Source: Pseudomonas fluorescens (lineage in GTDB: Bacteria; Pseudomonadota; Gammaproteobacteria; Pseudomonadales; Pseudomonadaceae). Taken from it: a stretch of 37,929 bases of DNA. The notes beneath the pieces were generated by a model. The model had not been told where the DNA came from and did no database searches. It saw only the letters and a program-made list of their open reading frames with translations. This document shows positions 29,852 to 37,802 of this stretch, piece after piece (position 1 is the stretch's first letter; each line of letters starts with the position of its first letter). The position numbers and the translations under genes are program-made. The stretch covers positions 66,666 to 104,594 of the forward strand of contig NZ_CABVHU010000024.1 in the NCBI RefSeq assembly GCF_902497855.1, given 5' to 3'.

Positions 29852-30598
29852 TTACAGGAACGGCACCGGGGGCCTGCGTTTGTTGAGGGTCGACCACCAG
29901 AAGACCCAGCCCAATACCCTGATGTTTTGATCTTCGATTTGCGCAGCCCTGAAGATCTCATCCGGGTATTCGGCGCTGTTGTGGCTGCGCATCCGTAGCG
30001 CGTTGCCGGGAATCCGATGCAGGTATTTGATCCGCAACATGCCGTCATGCTCGATGGCGTAAATCTCGCCATCGATAATTTGCGTGAGCCCGCGGTCGAT
30101 GGCGAGGAGGGAGCCGTCTTCAATCTTTTCGGCCATGCTGTTGCCGATCATGCGCGCGCAGATGGCGTCGGCGTGGTTGATTTCCAGGGAGTCGAGATCG
30201 ACACGAGGCAGGCGGATGGATTGGCTGGGGTCCTTCATGACCTGGGTTTTATAGGTGCCAAGGGTGAGGACTGTTTCTTTATAGAAGGGCAGTTCGACAT
30301 CGGTCGGCTCGATGACCCTGTAGGTGCCGCGGATCGCCTGGGCGTCGAAGGTGTTGCCGGACTCGTCGAGCAGGCGCAGTTCCCTGGGGTCTTTCGGGCC
30401 TTCGCCGGTTTTCAGCCATTGACTGTTCACGGACAGTTTTCTGGCGACTTCTTCCATGCAGTGGGCGGGCACACCGCGGGTGTACCAGTTGTGGACGTTT
30501 TGCGGCGCCGTATCCAGGAATTCGGCGAATCCTGTTGTCGTAATGTTCGCCGCTTCGAGGAGCGCTTTAAACCGTGGACCGCTAGTGTTCTTTTTCAT
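29852..30598 (-). CDS. S24-family (LexA/CI-like) phage-type transcriptional repressor
   Basis: 248 residues. A helix-turn-helix occupies about 8-65 (F-A-E-F-L-D-T-A-P-Q-N-V-H-N-W-Y-T-R-G-V-P). The C-terminal S24 domain from about 103 has the catalytic serine in G-N-S154-M and the lysine in L-R-I-K191-Y. Proteins of this type (LexA, lambda CI, PrtR) repress phage or pyocin genes and cut themselves when RecA is activated by DNA damage. The cleavage dipeptide that normally reads Ala-Gly or Cys-Gly seems to be L113-G114, so induction by this route is uncertain. No phage or pyocin structural genes are in the window, so the target operon lies elsewhere or has been lost. The start is the ATG at 30598. 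Confidence 0.85.
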   Translation of the reverse strand: MKKNTSGPRFKALLEAANITTTGFAEFLDTAPQNVHNWYTRGVPAHCMEEVARKLSVNSQWLKTGEGPKDPRELRLLDESGNTFDAQAIRGTYRVIEPTDVELPFYKETVLTLGTYKTQVMKDPSQSIRLPRVDLDSLEINHADAICARMIGNSMAEKIEDGSLLAIDRGLTQIIDGEIYAIEHDGMLRIKYLHRIPGNALRMRSHNSAEYPDEIFRAAQIEDQNIRVLGWVFWWSTLNKRRPPVPFL

Positions 30599-30629
30599 AA
30601 ACGCGAGTCTACTGGCGCCGGGTGGGGCT

Positions 30630-30650
30630 TTGAATAAACGAACTGTTCAA
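30630..30650 (-). promoter_or_regulatory. Possible repressor operator upstream of the S24 repressor gene
   Basis: TTGAA and TTCAA bound a 21-base imperfect palindrome that contains the smaller palindrome GAACTGTTC (30640-30648). It lies about 32 bases before the repressor start. No standard LexA box (CTGT-N8-ACAG) was found nearby. Confidence 0.3.
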
Positions 30651-30765
30651 TTTTCGAGGGAAATTTAGACCGGATGTAAGACGCTTTTGGGGAAGGTTAA
30701 ACAACAAAACTCATGTTCACAGATTCCTATACGTCGTGTTTAAAGAAGGGTTTTCAGGCGCCCAC

Positions 30766-30794
30766 AAAAAACCCCGGATCAACCGGGGTTTTTT
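30766..30794. terminator. Bidirectional rho-independent terminator downstream of ppa
   Basis: AAAAAACCCCGG and CCGGGGTTTTTT form a perfect 12-base inverse pair around ATCAA, giving a GC stem with a T-tract on either strand. It ends ppa on the minus strand, 30 bases after its stop codon. Confidence 0.92.
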
Positions 30795-30824
30795 GCAGCT
30801 TGCAGCTGACGCTGCCAACTGGCT

Positions 30825-31352
30825 TTAGCCTTTGTACGCAGCAACCGACTTCATGATCTCGGTGCGGGCGGCTTCTGCGTCGCCCCAACCTTCGATCTTC
30901 ACCCATTTGCCTTTTTCGAGGTCTTTGTAGTTCTCGAAGAAGTGCTTGATCTGTTCCAGCAGCAGCGGCGGCAGATCGGTGTATTCCTTCACATCGACGT
31001 ACAGCTGGGACAGCTTGTCGTGTGGGACTGCGATGACTTTGGCATCGCCGCCGCCGTCGTCGGTCATGTGCAGGATGCCGACGGGACGGGCGCGGATCAC
31101 CGAGCCTGGTGCAACCGGGTAAGGGGTCACGACCAGTACGTCGAGGGGGTCACCGTCGTCGGCCAGGGTGTTCGGGATGAAACCGTAGTTGGCCGGGTAG
31201 AACATCGGGGTGGCCATGAAACGGTCAACGAACAGGCAATCGCTGTCTTTGTCGATTTCGTATTTGATCGGCGCGTGGTTGGCCGGGATCTCGATCGCGA
31301 CGTAGATGTCGTTCGGCAGGTCTTTGCCAGCCGGAATCTTGCTGTAGCTCAT
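30825..31352 (-). CDS. ppa: Inorganic pyrophosphatase
   Basis: 175 residues, the normal size of bacterial family I enzymes. Motifs are the N-terminal Y-V-A-I-E-I-P-A-N, the Y-P-A-N-Y-G-F-I-P-N-T segment and the metal-binding D-D-G-D-P-L-D-V-L-V. Further active-site aspartates (D-D-G-G-G-D-A-K-V-I-A-V) and the late K-W-V-K tail are present. It splits pyrophosphate released by biosynthetic reactions, pulling them forward. It is monocistronic: a -10-like TATAAT lies about 63 bases upstream and a strong terminator follows. Confidence 0.97.
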   Translation of the reverse strand: MSYSKIPAGKDLPNDIYVAIEIPANHAPIKYEIDKDSDCLFVDRFMATPMFYPANYGFIPNTLADDGDPLDVLVVTPYPVAPGSVIRARPVGILHMTDDGGGDAKVIAVPHDKLSQLYVDVKEYTDLPPLLLEQIKHFFENYKDLEKGKWVKIEGWGDAEAARTEIMKSVAAYKG

Positions 31353-31372
31353 TGGGCGGTGCCCCCGTTAGT

Positions 31373-31420
31373 TGACCAAAAACACTTGGCCGGATTGACC
31401 AAAAAGTGGCGGCGATTATA
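31373..31420 (-). promoter_or_regulatory. Candidate ppa promoter with downstream direct repeat
   Basis: On the minus strand a perfect TATAAT (31415-31420) precedes ppa by about 62 bases; no good -35 is seen. Between it and the start codon the word TTGACCAAAAA (plus-strand reading) occurs twice, at 31373-31383 and 31397-31407, 24 bases apart, in the expected leader. Confidence 0.4.
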
Positions 31421-31468
31421 GGCATATTCCGCCACGGTTGCTATGTGCCAGAAGTCGTGTAGACCAGG

Positions 31469-31626
31469 GTGTCCTGTCACACAGATACTATCGCTTTTTG
31501 ACGGCGTCCGTTGCGGCCATGCTGCGTTGCCGCTCCTCGCCATAGCCAGCTATGACTCGTCGCAGCGCCTTGCCTGGCCACAACGGCCACTCGTCAAAAC
31601 AGCGACGTATCGGTGAGACAGGACAC
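31469..31626. repeat. 158-base element with long imperfect inverted repeats (MITE-like)
   Basis: The ends GTGTCCTGTC (31469-31478) and GACAGGACAC (31617-31626) are exact inverse copies. Inside them tatcgctttttgacg and cgtcaaaacagcga continue the symmetry, and the centre has ...ccatagccagctatg.... The right end supplies one base of the mtfA stop codon. No coding capacity is seen. No clear target-site duplication was found. Confidence 0.7.
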
Positions 31627-32438
31627 TAGTCGTGTGCCTGATAGACCGGGTTCTCGGCCAGAAGTTGCCGCAGCCGGGCGAGCGGGTCCTGCCGGTAAAA
31701 CAGCTTCAGCTGCTCATAGACCTCAGGGTACGCCTCGTGCAGCAAATCCGGGGCGCTGAAAAAGTATTCGCTGGTGACCGCGAAAAACTCGGCGGCGTTT
31801 TCCGCAGCGTAGGGGTCGATGGCGGTTTCGGCGTCGGGATTGCGCTCCAGTTGGCGGTCGAGGTCGTCATAGGCCTCTTGCATGACCTTGGCCCAGTCGC
31901 TGACGCGCATATTGGCGTGCAGCGGCGGTAGGCCGTTGGCGTCGCCGTTGAGCATGTCGAGTTTGTGCGCGAGTTCGTGGATCACCAGGTTGTAGCCTTC
32001 CCAGCCGCCGCTGGCCATCACGCCGGGCCAGGCGAGGATGACCGGGCCTTGTTGCCAGGCCTCGCCGCTGTGCTCGCCATCCCACTCGTGCTCGATGCCG
32101 CTGGCGTCGCGATGGCGTTGGGGGCTGAGGAAGTCGTCGGGGTATAGGACGATTTCGTGGAACCCCTGATACCAGTTCAGGTCGCCCAGATGCAGCAACG
32201 GCAGTTGCGCCTGGGCGGCAAGCAGCAGGCGCTGCTCCTGGTGAAGTTCGACGCCGGGCAGGGCAGTCAGGTGTTTGTCGTCGAGAAACAGCACGCAGGC
32301 TTCACGCAGCCACTGGTCTTCCTCGGCGCTGATGCCATCGAGGAAGCTCAGGTGATGGCGCACCCGCTGCCACATGTCATCGGCAATCGGGTGCTTGTCC
32401 AGTATGCGCCGGCGACGCCAGGCGCTCAGTGACCACAT
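31626..32438 (-). CDS. mtfA: Zinc-dependent peptidase MtfA
   Basis: 270 residues. The zinc motif is H154-E-L-A-H158 in V-I-H-E-L-A-H-K-L-D-M, with a third ligand expected from A-A-E213-N-A-A-E217 about 57 residues later, as in the MtfA/anthrax-lethal-factor-like fold. W-P-G-V-M-A-S-G-G-W-E-G-Y-N before the motif is also typical. E. coli MtfA binds the repressor Mlc and influences glucose uptake; Pseudomonas has no comparable PtsG system, so the target is probably different. It lies six bases after dedA and is likely cotranscribed with it. The stop codon abuts the inverted-repeat element. Confidence 0.92.
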   Translation of the reverse strand: MWSLSAWRRRRILDKHPIADDMWQRVRHHLSFLDGISAEEDQWLREACVLFLDDKHLTALPGVELHQEQRLLLAAQAQLPLLHLGDLNWYQGFHEIVLYPDDFLSPQRHRDASGIEHEWDGEHSGEAWQQGPVILAWPGVMASGGWEGYNLVIHELAHKLDMLNGDANGLPPLHANMRVSDWAKVMQEAYDDLDRQLERNPDAETAIDPYAAENAAEFFAVTSEYFFSAPDLLHEAYPEVYEQLKLFYRQDPLARLRQLLAENPVYQAHD

Positions 32439-32444
32439 GCCGGG

Positions 32445-33101
32445 TCAGCGCGTATGGGCTTTGGACGCGGCGTTGCCGAAGCGGCTGCGGACGACGCCGA
32501 TGATCATCGGTACCAGCGACAGCAGGATGATGCCGATCACCAGCAGCGACAGGTTTTGCTTGATGAAGGGTACGTTGCCGAAGAAGTAACCGAGGGTGAC
32601 CAGGCCACCGACCCACAGGATGGTGCCGAGGACGCTGAAGCCAAAGAAACGCGGGTAAGGCATTTTCGCCACACCGGCGACGAACGGAGCAAAAGTGCGG
32701 ATGATCGGCAGGAAGCGCGCCAGAGTCACGGTTTTGCCGCCATGCTTGTCATAGAAATCATGGGTTTGTTGCAGGTAATCGCGACGGAAGATCTTCGAGT
32801 TCGGGTTACTGAACAGTTTTTCTCCTGCCGTTCGTCCGATCACGTAGTTGGTGCTGTCGCCGAGAATCGCCGCCAGCATCAGCAAGCCGCCCAGCAGCAC
32901 GGGGTCCATGCCACCCCCGGCCGCAACGGCGCCAGCGATAAAGAGCAGGGAATCGCCCGGCAGGAATGGCATTACCACCAGGCCGGTCTCGCAGAAGATC
33001 ACCAGAAACAGGATGGCGTAGATCCATGGCCCGTAGTTGTTTACCAGCAAGTCGAGGTAAACATCGAGATGCAGGATAAGGTCGAGCGGGTTGAAATCCA
33101 T
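32445..33101 (-). CDS. DedA-family inner-membrane protein
   Basis: 218 residues from the ATG at 33101 (M-D-F-N-P-L-D-L-I-L-H); a GTG three codons upstream (33110) is possible and neither has a clear ribosome-binding site. The family motif F-L-P-G-D-S-L-L-F-I-A-G is near residue 45-60, followed by G-D-S-T-N-Y-V-I-G-R and the R-F-L-P-I-I-R-T-F-A-P-F-V-A-G signature. Several membrane helices and two re-entrant-type loops are expected. Some DedA proteins are undecaprenyl-phosphate or phospholipid flippases and affect membrane potential and drug tolerance; this subgroup is not individually assigned. Confidence 0.92.
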   Translation of the reverse strand: MDFNPLDLILHLDVYLDLLVNNYGPWIYAILFLVIFCETGLVVMPFLPGDSLLFIAGAVAAGGGMDPVLLGGLLMLAAILGDSTNYVIGRTAGEKLFSNPNSKIFRRDYLQQTHDFYDKHGGKTVTLARFLPIIRTFAPFVAGVAKMPYPRFFGFSVLGTILWVGGLVTLGYFFGNVPFIKQNLSLLVIGIILLSLVPMIIGVVRSRFGNAASKAHTR

Positions 33102-33286
33102 GGAGGGCACCTATGGTGACGGCCCGACTCGGCAGGCCTGTGCGGATGACTTCGCGAAAGCCTACGTATGTGGGTAGTTTTTCTTACAAGCCGGAAAGGT
33201 CAGCATTATACGGGCTGAGGGGTGAAAAGCGCGTCGAGTTTGTAGCGGGGGATTTCGCACAAGGCCAGCGGGGGGGCGATTTTTTT

Positions 33287-33376
33287 TGTAGGAGCAAGCT
33301 TGCTCGCGATGACGGTGTGTCATTCAACACCTGTATCGCAAGTAAGACGGCTATCGCGAGCAAGCTTGTTCTACAG
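33287..33376. repeat. REP pair upstream of dedA
   Basis: Arms tgtaggagcaagcttgctcg and cgagcaagcttgttctaca face each other around about 45 bases. It lies between the GNAT stop codon and the dedA leader, both on the minus strand, and may end the GNAT message. The rest of 33111-33286 shows no gene. Confidence 0.88.
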
Positions 33377-33388
33377 ATGTGAGGCGAA

Positions 33389-33850
33389 TCAGAGCTCGTC
33401 GCTGATCGGCAACACGTAGTTCTTGAACTCGGTGTCTTCCTTGAACCCTATGGATTCGTAGGTTTTCTGCGCCACTTCGTTGTTGCTGCTGGTGGACACA
33501 CGCATGCGCACGGCATTGGTTTCCTTGGCCATTTTCTTCGCCGTACGGATCAGGTTGTCGGCCACCAGCTGACGGCGTGAATCTTCGACGACATAGATGT
33601 CGTTGAGAATCCACACGCGCTTGAGCGACAGCGACGAAAAGCTCGGGTACAACTGACAGAACCCCATCAGTCGGTGGGTGTCGTCATCGGCCAGGGCCAG
33701 GTAGATCACCGATTCCTTGCGACGCAGGCGTTTTTCGAGGAACGCCCGGGACGAGTCCGGATACGCCAACGAGCCATAAAACTCGCGATATTTGACGAAT
33801 AAGGGGGTCAACAGGTCCAGGTGTTCGAGGGTCGCTTGAATAATCCGCAT
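33389..33850 (-). CDS. GNAT-family N-acetyltransferase
   Basis: 153 residues from the ATG at 33850 (M-R-I-I-Q-A-T-L-E); an upstream TTG would add six residues but is unlikely. The GNAT motif A equivalent is I-Y-V-V-E-D-S-R-R-Q-L-V-A-D-N-L-I at about 87-103, which binds acetyl-CoA, and motif B ends in Y-E-S-I-G-F-K-E-D. The substrate is unknown; possibilities include small amines or protein N-termini. It lies 113 bases after eutC on the same strand, so ethanolamine-linked expression is possible but not shown. Confidence 0.85.
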   Translation of the reverse strand: MRIIQATLEHLDLLTPLFVKYREFYGSLAYPDSSRAFLEKRLRRKESVIYLALADDDTHRLMGFCQLYPSFSSLSLKRVWILNDIYVVEDSRRQLVADNLIRTAKKMAKETNAVRMRVSTSSNNEVAQKTYESIGFKEDTEFKNYVLPISDEL

Positions 33851-33963
33851 GGTAGGTCTCGTCTTCAAGTGGCTGTCTTACGCGATGACGGCGATGGGAA
33901 ACCCCTGGCGGCCGTGCTTCGATCCTGCCTGAAACCGGAATGGAAACGCAATGCGGAAACGGT

Positions 33964-34800
33964 TCACGCAGGCGGCGGGCCGAGTAGGAAATTACCTTTT
34001 GTGTCCGCACCGGCGTCCGACTCCAGCGTCTGAACCTGGGCCTCGTCCTTGAGATTGACCCCCGACAACTGGCGCCGGCAGGCTTCGCGCATCAGATAAA
34101 GCAAACGATGTGCCGCCATGCCGTAACTCAGGCCCTCGAGTCGCACGTTGGAGATGCAATTGCGATAAGCATCCGTCAGGCCGACCTTTGGATTGTAGGT
34201 AAAATATAATCCCAGGCTGTCTGGCGAGCTGAGGCCAGGGCGTTCACCGATCAGGATGACGACCATCCTGGCGCCCAGCAACTCACCGATCTCGTCGGCG
34301 ACGGCAACCCGGCCTTGCTCGACCAGCACCACAGGTGACACAGACCAGCCCTCCGCCTCGATCTGTTCTTCCATCCGCGTCAGAAATGGCACGGTGTGGC
34401 GATGAACGGCCAGGGCCGACAAGCCATCGGCGACGACGATGACCAGATCGACGCCGCCGGGATTGGCCGCAGCGTATTCGCGCAGGGCCTGCGCCGACGC
34501 ATCACTCAGTTTTCGCCCCAGGTCGGGGCGCTGCAAATAACTGTTTCGGTCCGTCGCCGCGCTGTGCAGCAACAGGCTTTCACGTCCGCATGCCGCCAGT
34601 TGCGTACCGAGCGCGGCATGGTCGAACGGCAAGTGCACTGCATCCCGGGCCTGGGCGTGGGCGTATTGGAAATCCAGCTGTGCTGTGGTTGGCATGCTGG
34701 TGCCGGTGCGGCCCAAGGCAATCCGCGCGGGCGTCAGGCGGCGCAGTTCCAGTAACGGGTTTTGCTGATCAACAGGTGGTTTATCCATTACGACACTCAT
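33964..34800 (-). CDS. eutC: Ethanolamine ammonia-lyase small subunit
   Basis: 278 residues. The family pattern includes T-P-A-R-I-A-L-G-R-T-G near the N-terminus, D-L-V-I-V-V-A-D-G-L-S-A-L-A-V and L-I-G-E-R-P-G-L-S-S-P-D-S-L-G-L-Y-F-T. With EutB it forms the adenosylcobalamin-dependent enzyme that converts ethanolamine to acetaldehyde and ammonia; EutC contributes to the cofactor site. The ATG at 34800 overlaps the eutB stop by four bases, although an ATG four codons later is an alternative. No eut microcompartment shell genes are present. Confidence 0.95.
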   Translation of the reverse strand: MSVVMDKPPVDQQNPLLELRRLTPARIALGRTGTSMPTTAQLDFQYAHAQARDAVHLPFDHAALGTQLAACGRESLLLHSAATDRNSYLQRPDLGRKLSDASAQALREYAAANPGGVDLVIVVADGLSALAVHRHTVPFLTRMEEQIEAEGWSVSPVVLVEQGRVAVADEIGELLGARMVVILIGERPGLSSPDSLGLYFTYNPKVGLTDAYRNCISNVRLEGLSYGMAAHRLLYLMREACRRQLSGVNLKDEAQVQTLESDAGADTKGNFLLGPPPA

Positions 34801-36191
34801 CCCAGTTGCGCCATGGCCTGACGGAAGGCCGGCGGCAGGTTGTCACCGAAGAGAATCTTGCCGTCCGCCTGGGTGAAGATACCCATGTTTGCCAGCCATT
34901 TTTCGAACTCCGGCGCCGGTTTCAGCCCCAGGGTCTGACGCGCGTAGAGTGCATCGTGGAACGACGTGGTCTGGTAGTTGAGCATGATGTCGTCGGAACC
35001 GGGGATGCCCATGATGAAATTGATCCCGGCCACACCCAGCAGGGTCAGCAGGGTGTCCATGTCATCCTGATCGGCTTCGGCGTGGTTGGTGTAGCAGATG
35101 TCGCAGCCCATCGGTACGCCCAGGAGCTTGCCGCAGAAGTGGTCTTCGAGGCCGGCGCGGATGATTTGTTTACCGTTGTAGAGGTATTCCGGGCCGATGA
35201 AGCCGACGACGGTGTTCACCAGGAACGGTTTGAAATGGCGTGCGACGGCGTAGGCACGCGTTTCACAGGTCTGCTGATCGATGCCGTGGTGGGCATTGGC
35301 CGACAGGGCACTGCCCTGGCCGGTCTCGAAATACATCAGGTTCTGGCCCAGGGTGCCGCGGTTCAGGCTCAGACCGGCATCGTAGCCTTCCTGCAATACA
35401 TTGAGGTTGATGCCGAAGCTGGCGTTGGCCGCTTCGGTGCCGGCGATTGACTGGAATACCAAGTCCAGCGGAATGCCGCGATTGATGGCTTCGATCGAGG
35501 TGGTGACGTGGGTCAGCACGCAGGCTTGAGTGGGGATCTCGTAGCGTTGGATGATGGCATCCAGCATTTCCAGCATGGCGCAGATGGAGGTAATGCTGTC
35601 GGTGGCCGGGTTGATGCCGATCATCGCATCGCCATTGCCGTACAGCAGGCCGTCGAGAATGCTCGCGGCGATGCCGGCGGGTTCGTCGGTGGGATGGTTC
35701 GGTTGCAGGCGTGTGGATAACCGGCCTCGCAGGCCCAGCGTGCCGCGGAATCGGGTGACTACGCGGATTTTCTGCGCCACCAGCACCAGGTCCTGCACGC
35801 GCATGATTTTCGACACGGCGGCGGCCATTTCCGGGGTCAGGCCCGGGGCGAGGGCGCGCAGGCTGTGTTCGTCGGCGGCATCGCTGAGCAGCCAGTCGCG
35901 AAAACCGCCGACGGTGAGGTGGCTGACTGCTGCGAACGCCTGTTTGTCGTGGGTGTCGATGATCAGCCGGGTGACTTCATCGGATTCGTAGGGAACCAGT
36001 ACTTCCTGCAGGAAGTGGGAGAGCGGGATATTCGCCAGCGCCATTTGCGCGGCCACCCGCTCACCATCGTTGAGGGCCGCGACACCCGCCAGAAAGTCCC
36101 CGGAGCGCGCCGGACTGGCCTTGGCCATGACCTCCTTGAGGCTGTCGAAGCGGTAGGTGTGGCCACCGACAGTGTGAGCAAAACTAGCCAT
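34797..36191 (-). CDS. eutB: Ethanolamine ammonia-lyase large subunit
   Basis: 464 residues, the usual size. Typical segments are L-Q-P-N-H-P-T-D, L-L-Y-G-N-G-D-A-M-I-G-I-N-P, L-T-H-V-T-T and F-Q-S-I-A-G-T-E-A-A-N-A-S-F-G, which form the TIM-barrel substrate and cofactor site. It is the catalytic subunit of the B12-dependent lyase, and it requires B12 delivered by uptake or synthesis; btuB and btuF in this window fit that need. Order on the minus strand is eat-eutB-eutC, with a 51-base gap after eat. Confidence 0.96.
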   Translation of the reverse strand: MASFAHTVGGHTYRFDSLKEVMAKASPARSGDFLAGVAALNDGERVAAQMALANIPLSHFLQEVLVPYESDEVTRLIIDTHDKQAFAAVSHLTVGGFRDWLLSDAADEHSLRALAPGLTPEMAAAVSKIMRVQDLVLVAQKIRVVTRFRGTLGLRGRLSTRLQPNHPTDEPAGIAASILDGLLYGNGDAMIGINPATDSITSICAMLEMLDAIIQRYEIPTQACVLTHVTTSIEAINRGIPLDLVFQSIAGTEAANASFGINLNVLQEGYDAGLSLNRGTLGQNLMYFETGQGSALSANAHHGIDQQTCETRAYAVARHFKPFLVNTVVGFIGPEYLYNGKQIIRAGLEDHFCGKLLGVPMGCDICYTNHAEADQDDMDTLLTLLGVAGINFIMGIPGSDDIMLNYQTTSFHDALYARQTLGLKPAPEFEKWLANMGIFTQADGKILFGDNLPPAFRQAMAQLG

Positions 36192-36242
36192 AAAGATTCT
36201 CCGTGACGGCGCAGATGGGGGCTGCGCCGTAATTTGCGGCCG

Positions 36243-37691
36243 TTAGTGCAGGGCTTTTTCGGCGTTCTGAATGGCCGCGAACTCTTCTTCGGGCGTGCCT
36301 GCTACCAAATGATGCCGGCTGTAGAACGCGAAGTAAGCAATTAACACTCCATAGATGATCGCAGCGCCAATCACTACGCGCGGATCCACCAGAAAACCCG
36401 CCACCACGGCGATGCAAGCCAGCACCAGCGCGACACCCGAGGTAAAGATGCCGCCCGGCGTGCGGTATGGCCGATCCATTTTGGGGCGTCGAATGCGCAG
36501 CGTGATGTGCGCCGCCATCATCAAGACGTAGGAAATGGTCGCACCGAACACCGCTACCAGGATCAGCAAGTCACCCTGACCGGTCAGCGACAACCCGAAC
36601 CCGATGATGCCAGGAATGATCAACGCCAGTACGGGGGCCTTGCTCTTGTTGGTTTCCGACAGTTTGCGCGGCAGGTAGCCGGCGCGGGACAGCGCGAAAA
36701 TCTGCCGCGAGTAGGCGTAGATGATGGAGAAGAAACTGGCGATCAGCCCGGCCAGGCCCACCAGATTGACGAAATGACCCATCCAGGTCGAGCCGCCATA
36801 GGCCTTGCTCAGTGCTTCGACCAATGGGTTGCCCGAAGTCACCAGGGCATGGGCACCTGCACCACCTGGGCCGATCACCAGAATCAGCAGGGCAAAGCTC
36901 ACCAGCACCAGCATGGCGCCAATCAGCCCGCGGGGCAGGTCGCGTTTCGGGTTTTTGGTTTCTTCCGCCGCCAGTGGCACGCCTTCGACCGCCAGGAAAA
37001 ACCAGATGGCATAGGGAATGGCGGCCCAGACGCCGACGTAGCCGAAGGGCAGGAAGCTGCTGGCGCCCTTGGCCTCGGTGACCGGGATGTCGAGCAGGTT
37101 GGCGACGCTGAAGTGCGGCACCATGCTCACCAGAAACACGCCCAGCGCCAGGGCGGCGACGGCGGTGATGCCGAACATCAGTTTCAGGGCTTCACCGACG
37201 CCGAAAATATGGATGGCAATAAAGATGATGTAGAACGCCAGGTAGATCATCCAGCCGCCGATGCCGAACAGGGATTCGCAATAGGCACCGATAAACACCG
37301 CGATCGCCGCGGGTGCGATGGCGTATTCGATCAGGATCGCGGTGCCGGTCAGGAACCCGCCCCAAGGGCCGAACGCACTTCGGGCAAAACCGTAGCCACC
37401 GCCTGCGGTCGGGATCATGGAGGACAGTTCGGCCAAGGAAAAGCACATGCACAGGTACATGGTCGCCATCAGCAGCGTAGCGAGAAACATGCCGCCCCAG
37501 CCGCCCTGGGCCAGGCCGAAGTTCCACCCGGCGTAATCGCCGGAGATGACGTAGGCCACGCCGAGGCCGACCAGCAAGACCCAGCCGGCTGCACCTTTTT
37601 TCAGTTCGCGTTGCTGGAAATAGTCGGAGCCGACTTTTTCAAAGTCGACAGAGGAGGTAGCCGGCTGCACGCTGGCTTGATCGCTAGGCAT
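36243..37691 (-). CDS. eat: Ethanolamine permease
   Basis: 482 residues with about 12 membrane helices. It belongs to the APC superfamily and carries the stretch G-L-G-V-A-Y-V-I-S-G-D-Y-A-G-W-N-F-G-L near residues 42-60, characteristic of the Pseudomonas/Rhodococcus ethanolamine permeases. The E-Y-A-I-A-P-A-A-I-A segment and the later W-F-F-L-A-V-E-G-V-P-L-A-A-E-E are typical too. It imports ethanolamine across the inner membrane. It is the first gene of the eat-eutBC group, downstream of an aldehyde dehydrogenase gene on the same strand. Confidence 0.93.
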   Translation of the reverse strand: MPSDQASVQPATSSVDFEKVGSDYFQQRELKKGAAGWVLLVGLGVAYVISGDYAGWNFGLAQGGWGGMFLATLLMATMYLCMCFSLAELSSMIPTAGGGYGFARSAFGPWGGFLTGTAILIEYAIAPAAIAVFIGAYCESLFGIGGWMIYLAFYIIFIAIHIFGVGEALKLMFGITAVAALALGVFLVSMVPHFSVANLLDIPVTEAKGASSFLPFGYVGVWAAIPYAIWFFLAVEGVPLAAEETKNPKRDLPRGLIGAMLVLVSFALLILVIGPGGAGAHALVTSGNPLVEALSKAYGGSTWMGHFVNLVGLAGLIASFFSIIYAYSRQIFALSRAGYLPRKLSETNKSKAPVLALIIPGIIGFGLSLTGQGDLLILVAVFGATISYVLMMAAHITLRIRRPKMDRPYRTPGGIFTSGVALVLACIAVVAGFLVDPRVVIGAAIIYGVLIAYFAFYSRHHLVAGTPEEEFAAIQNAEKALH

Positions 37692-37748
37692 AGGGATTCA
37701 CCTGTTCTTATTCTTTTGACCGGCGTGGTGGCCGGGTTGGCGCGAAGG

Positions 37749-37778
37749 CTGCAGGAGCGAGCAAGCTCGCTCCTGCAG
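37749..37778. repeat. Perfect REP-like palindrome between the aldehyde dehydrogenase and eat genes
   Basis: CTGCAGGAGCGAGC and its exact inverse are separated by AA only, giving a 14-bp hairpin. It is the only REP site here with almost no loop. Confidence 0.85.
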
Positions 37779-37802
37779 GGGTGTTACGTTGTTCCGACCG
37801 GG

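Noticed and set aside
37692..37802. Sigma-54 promoter before eat
   Set aside because: No TGGCAC-N5-TTGC pattern on the minus strand in this gap.
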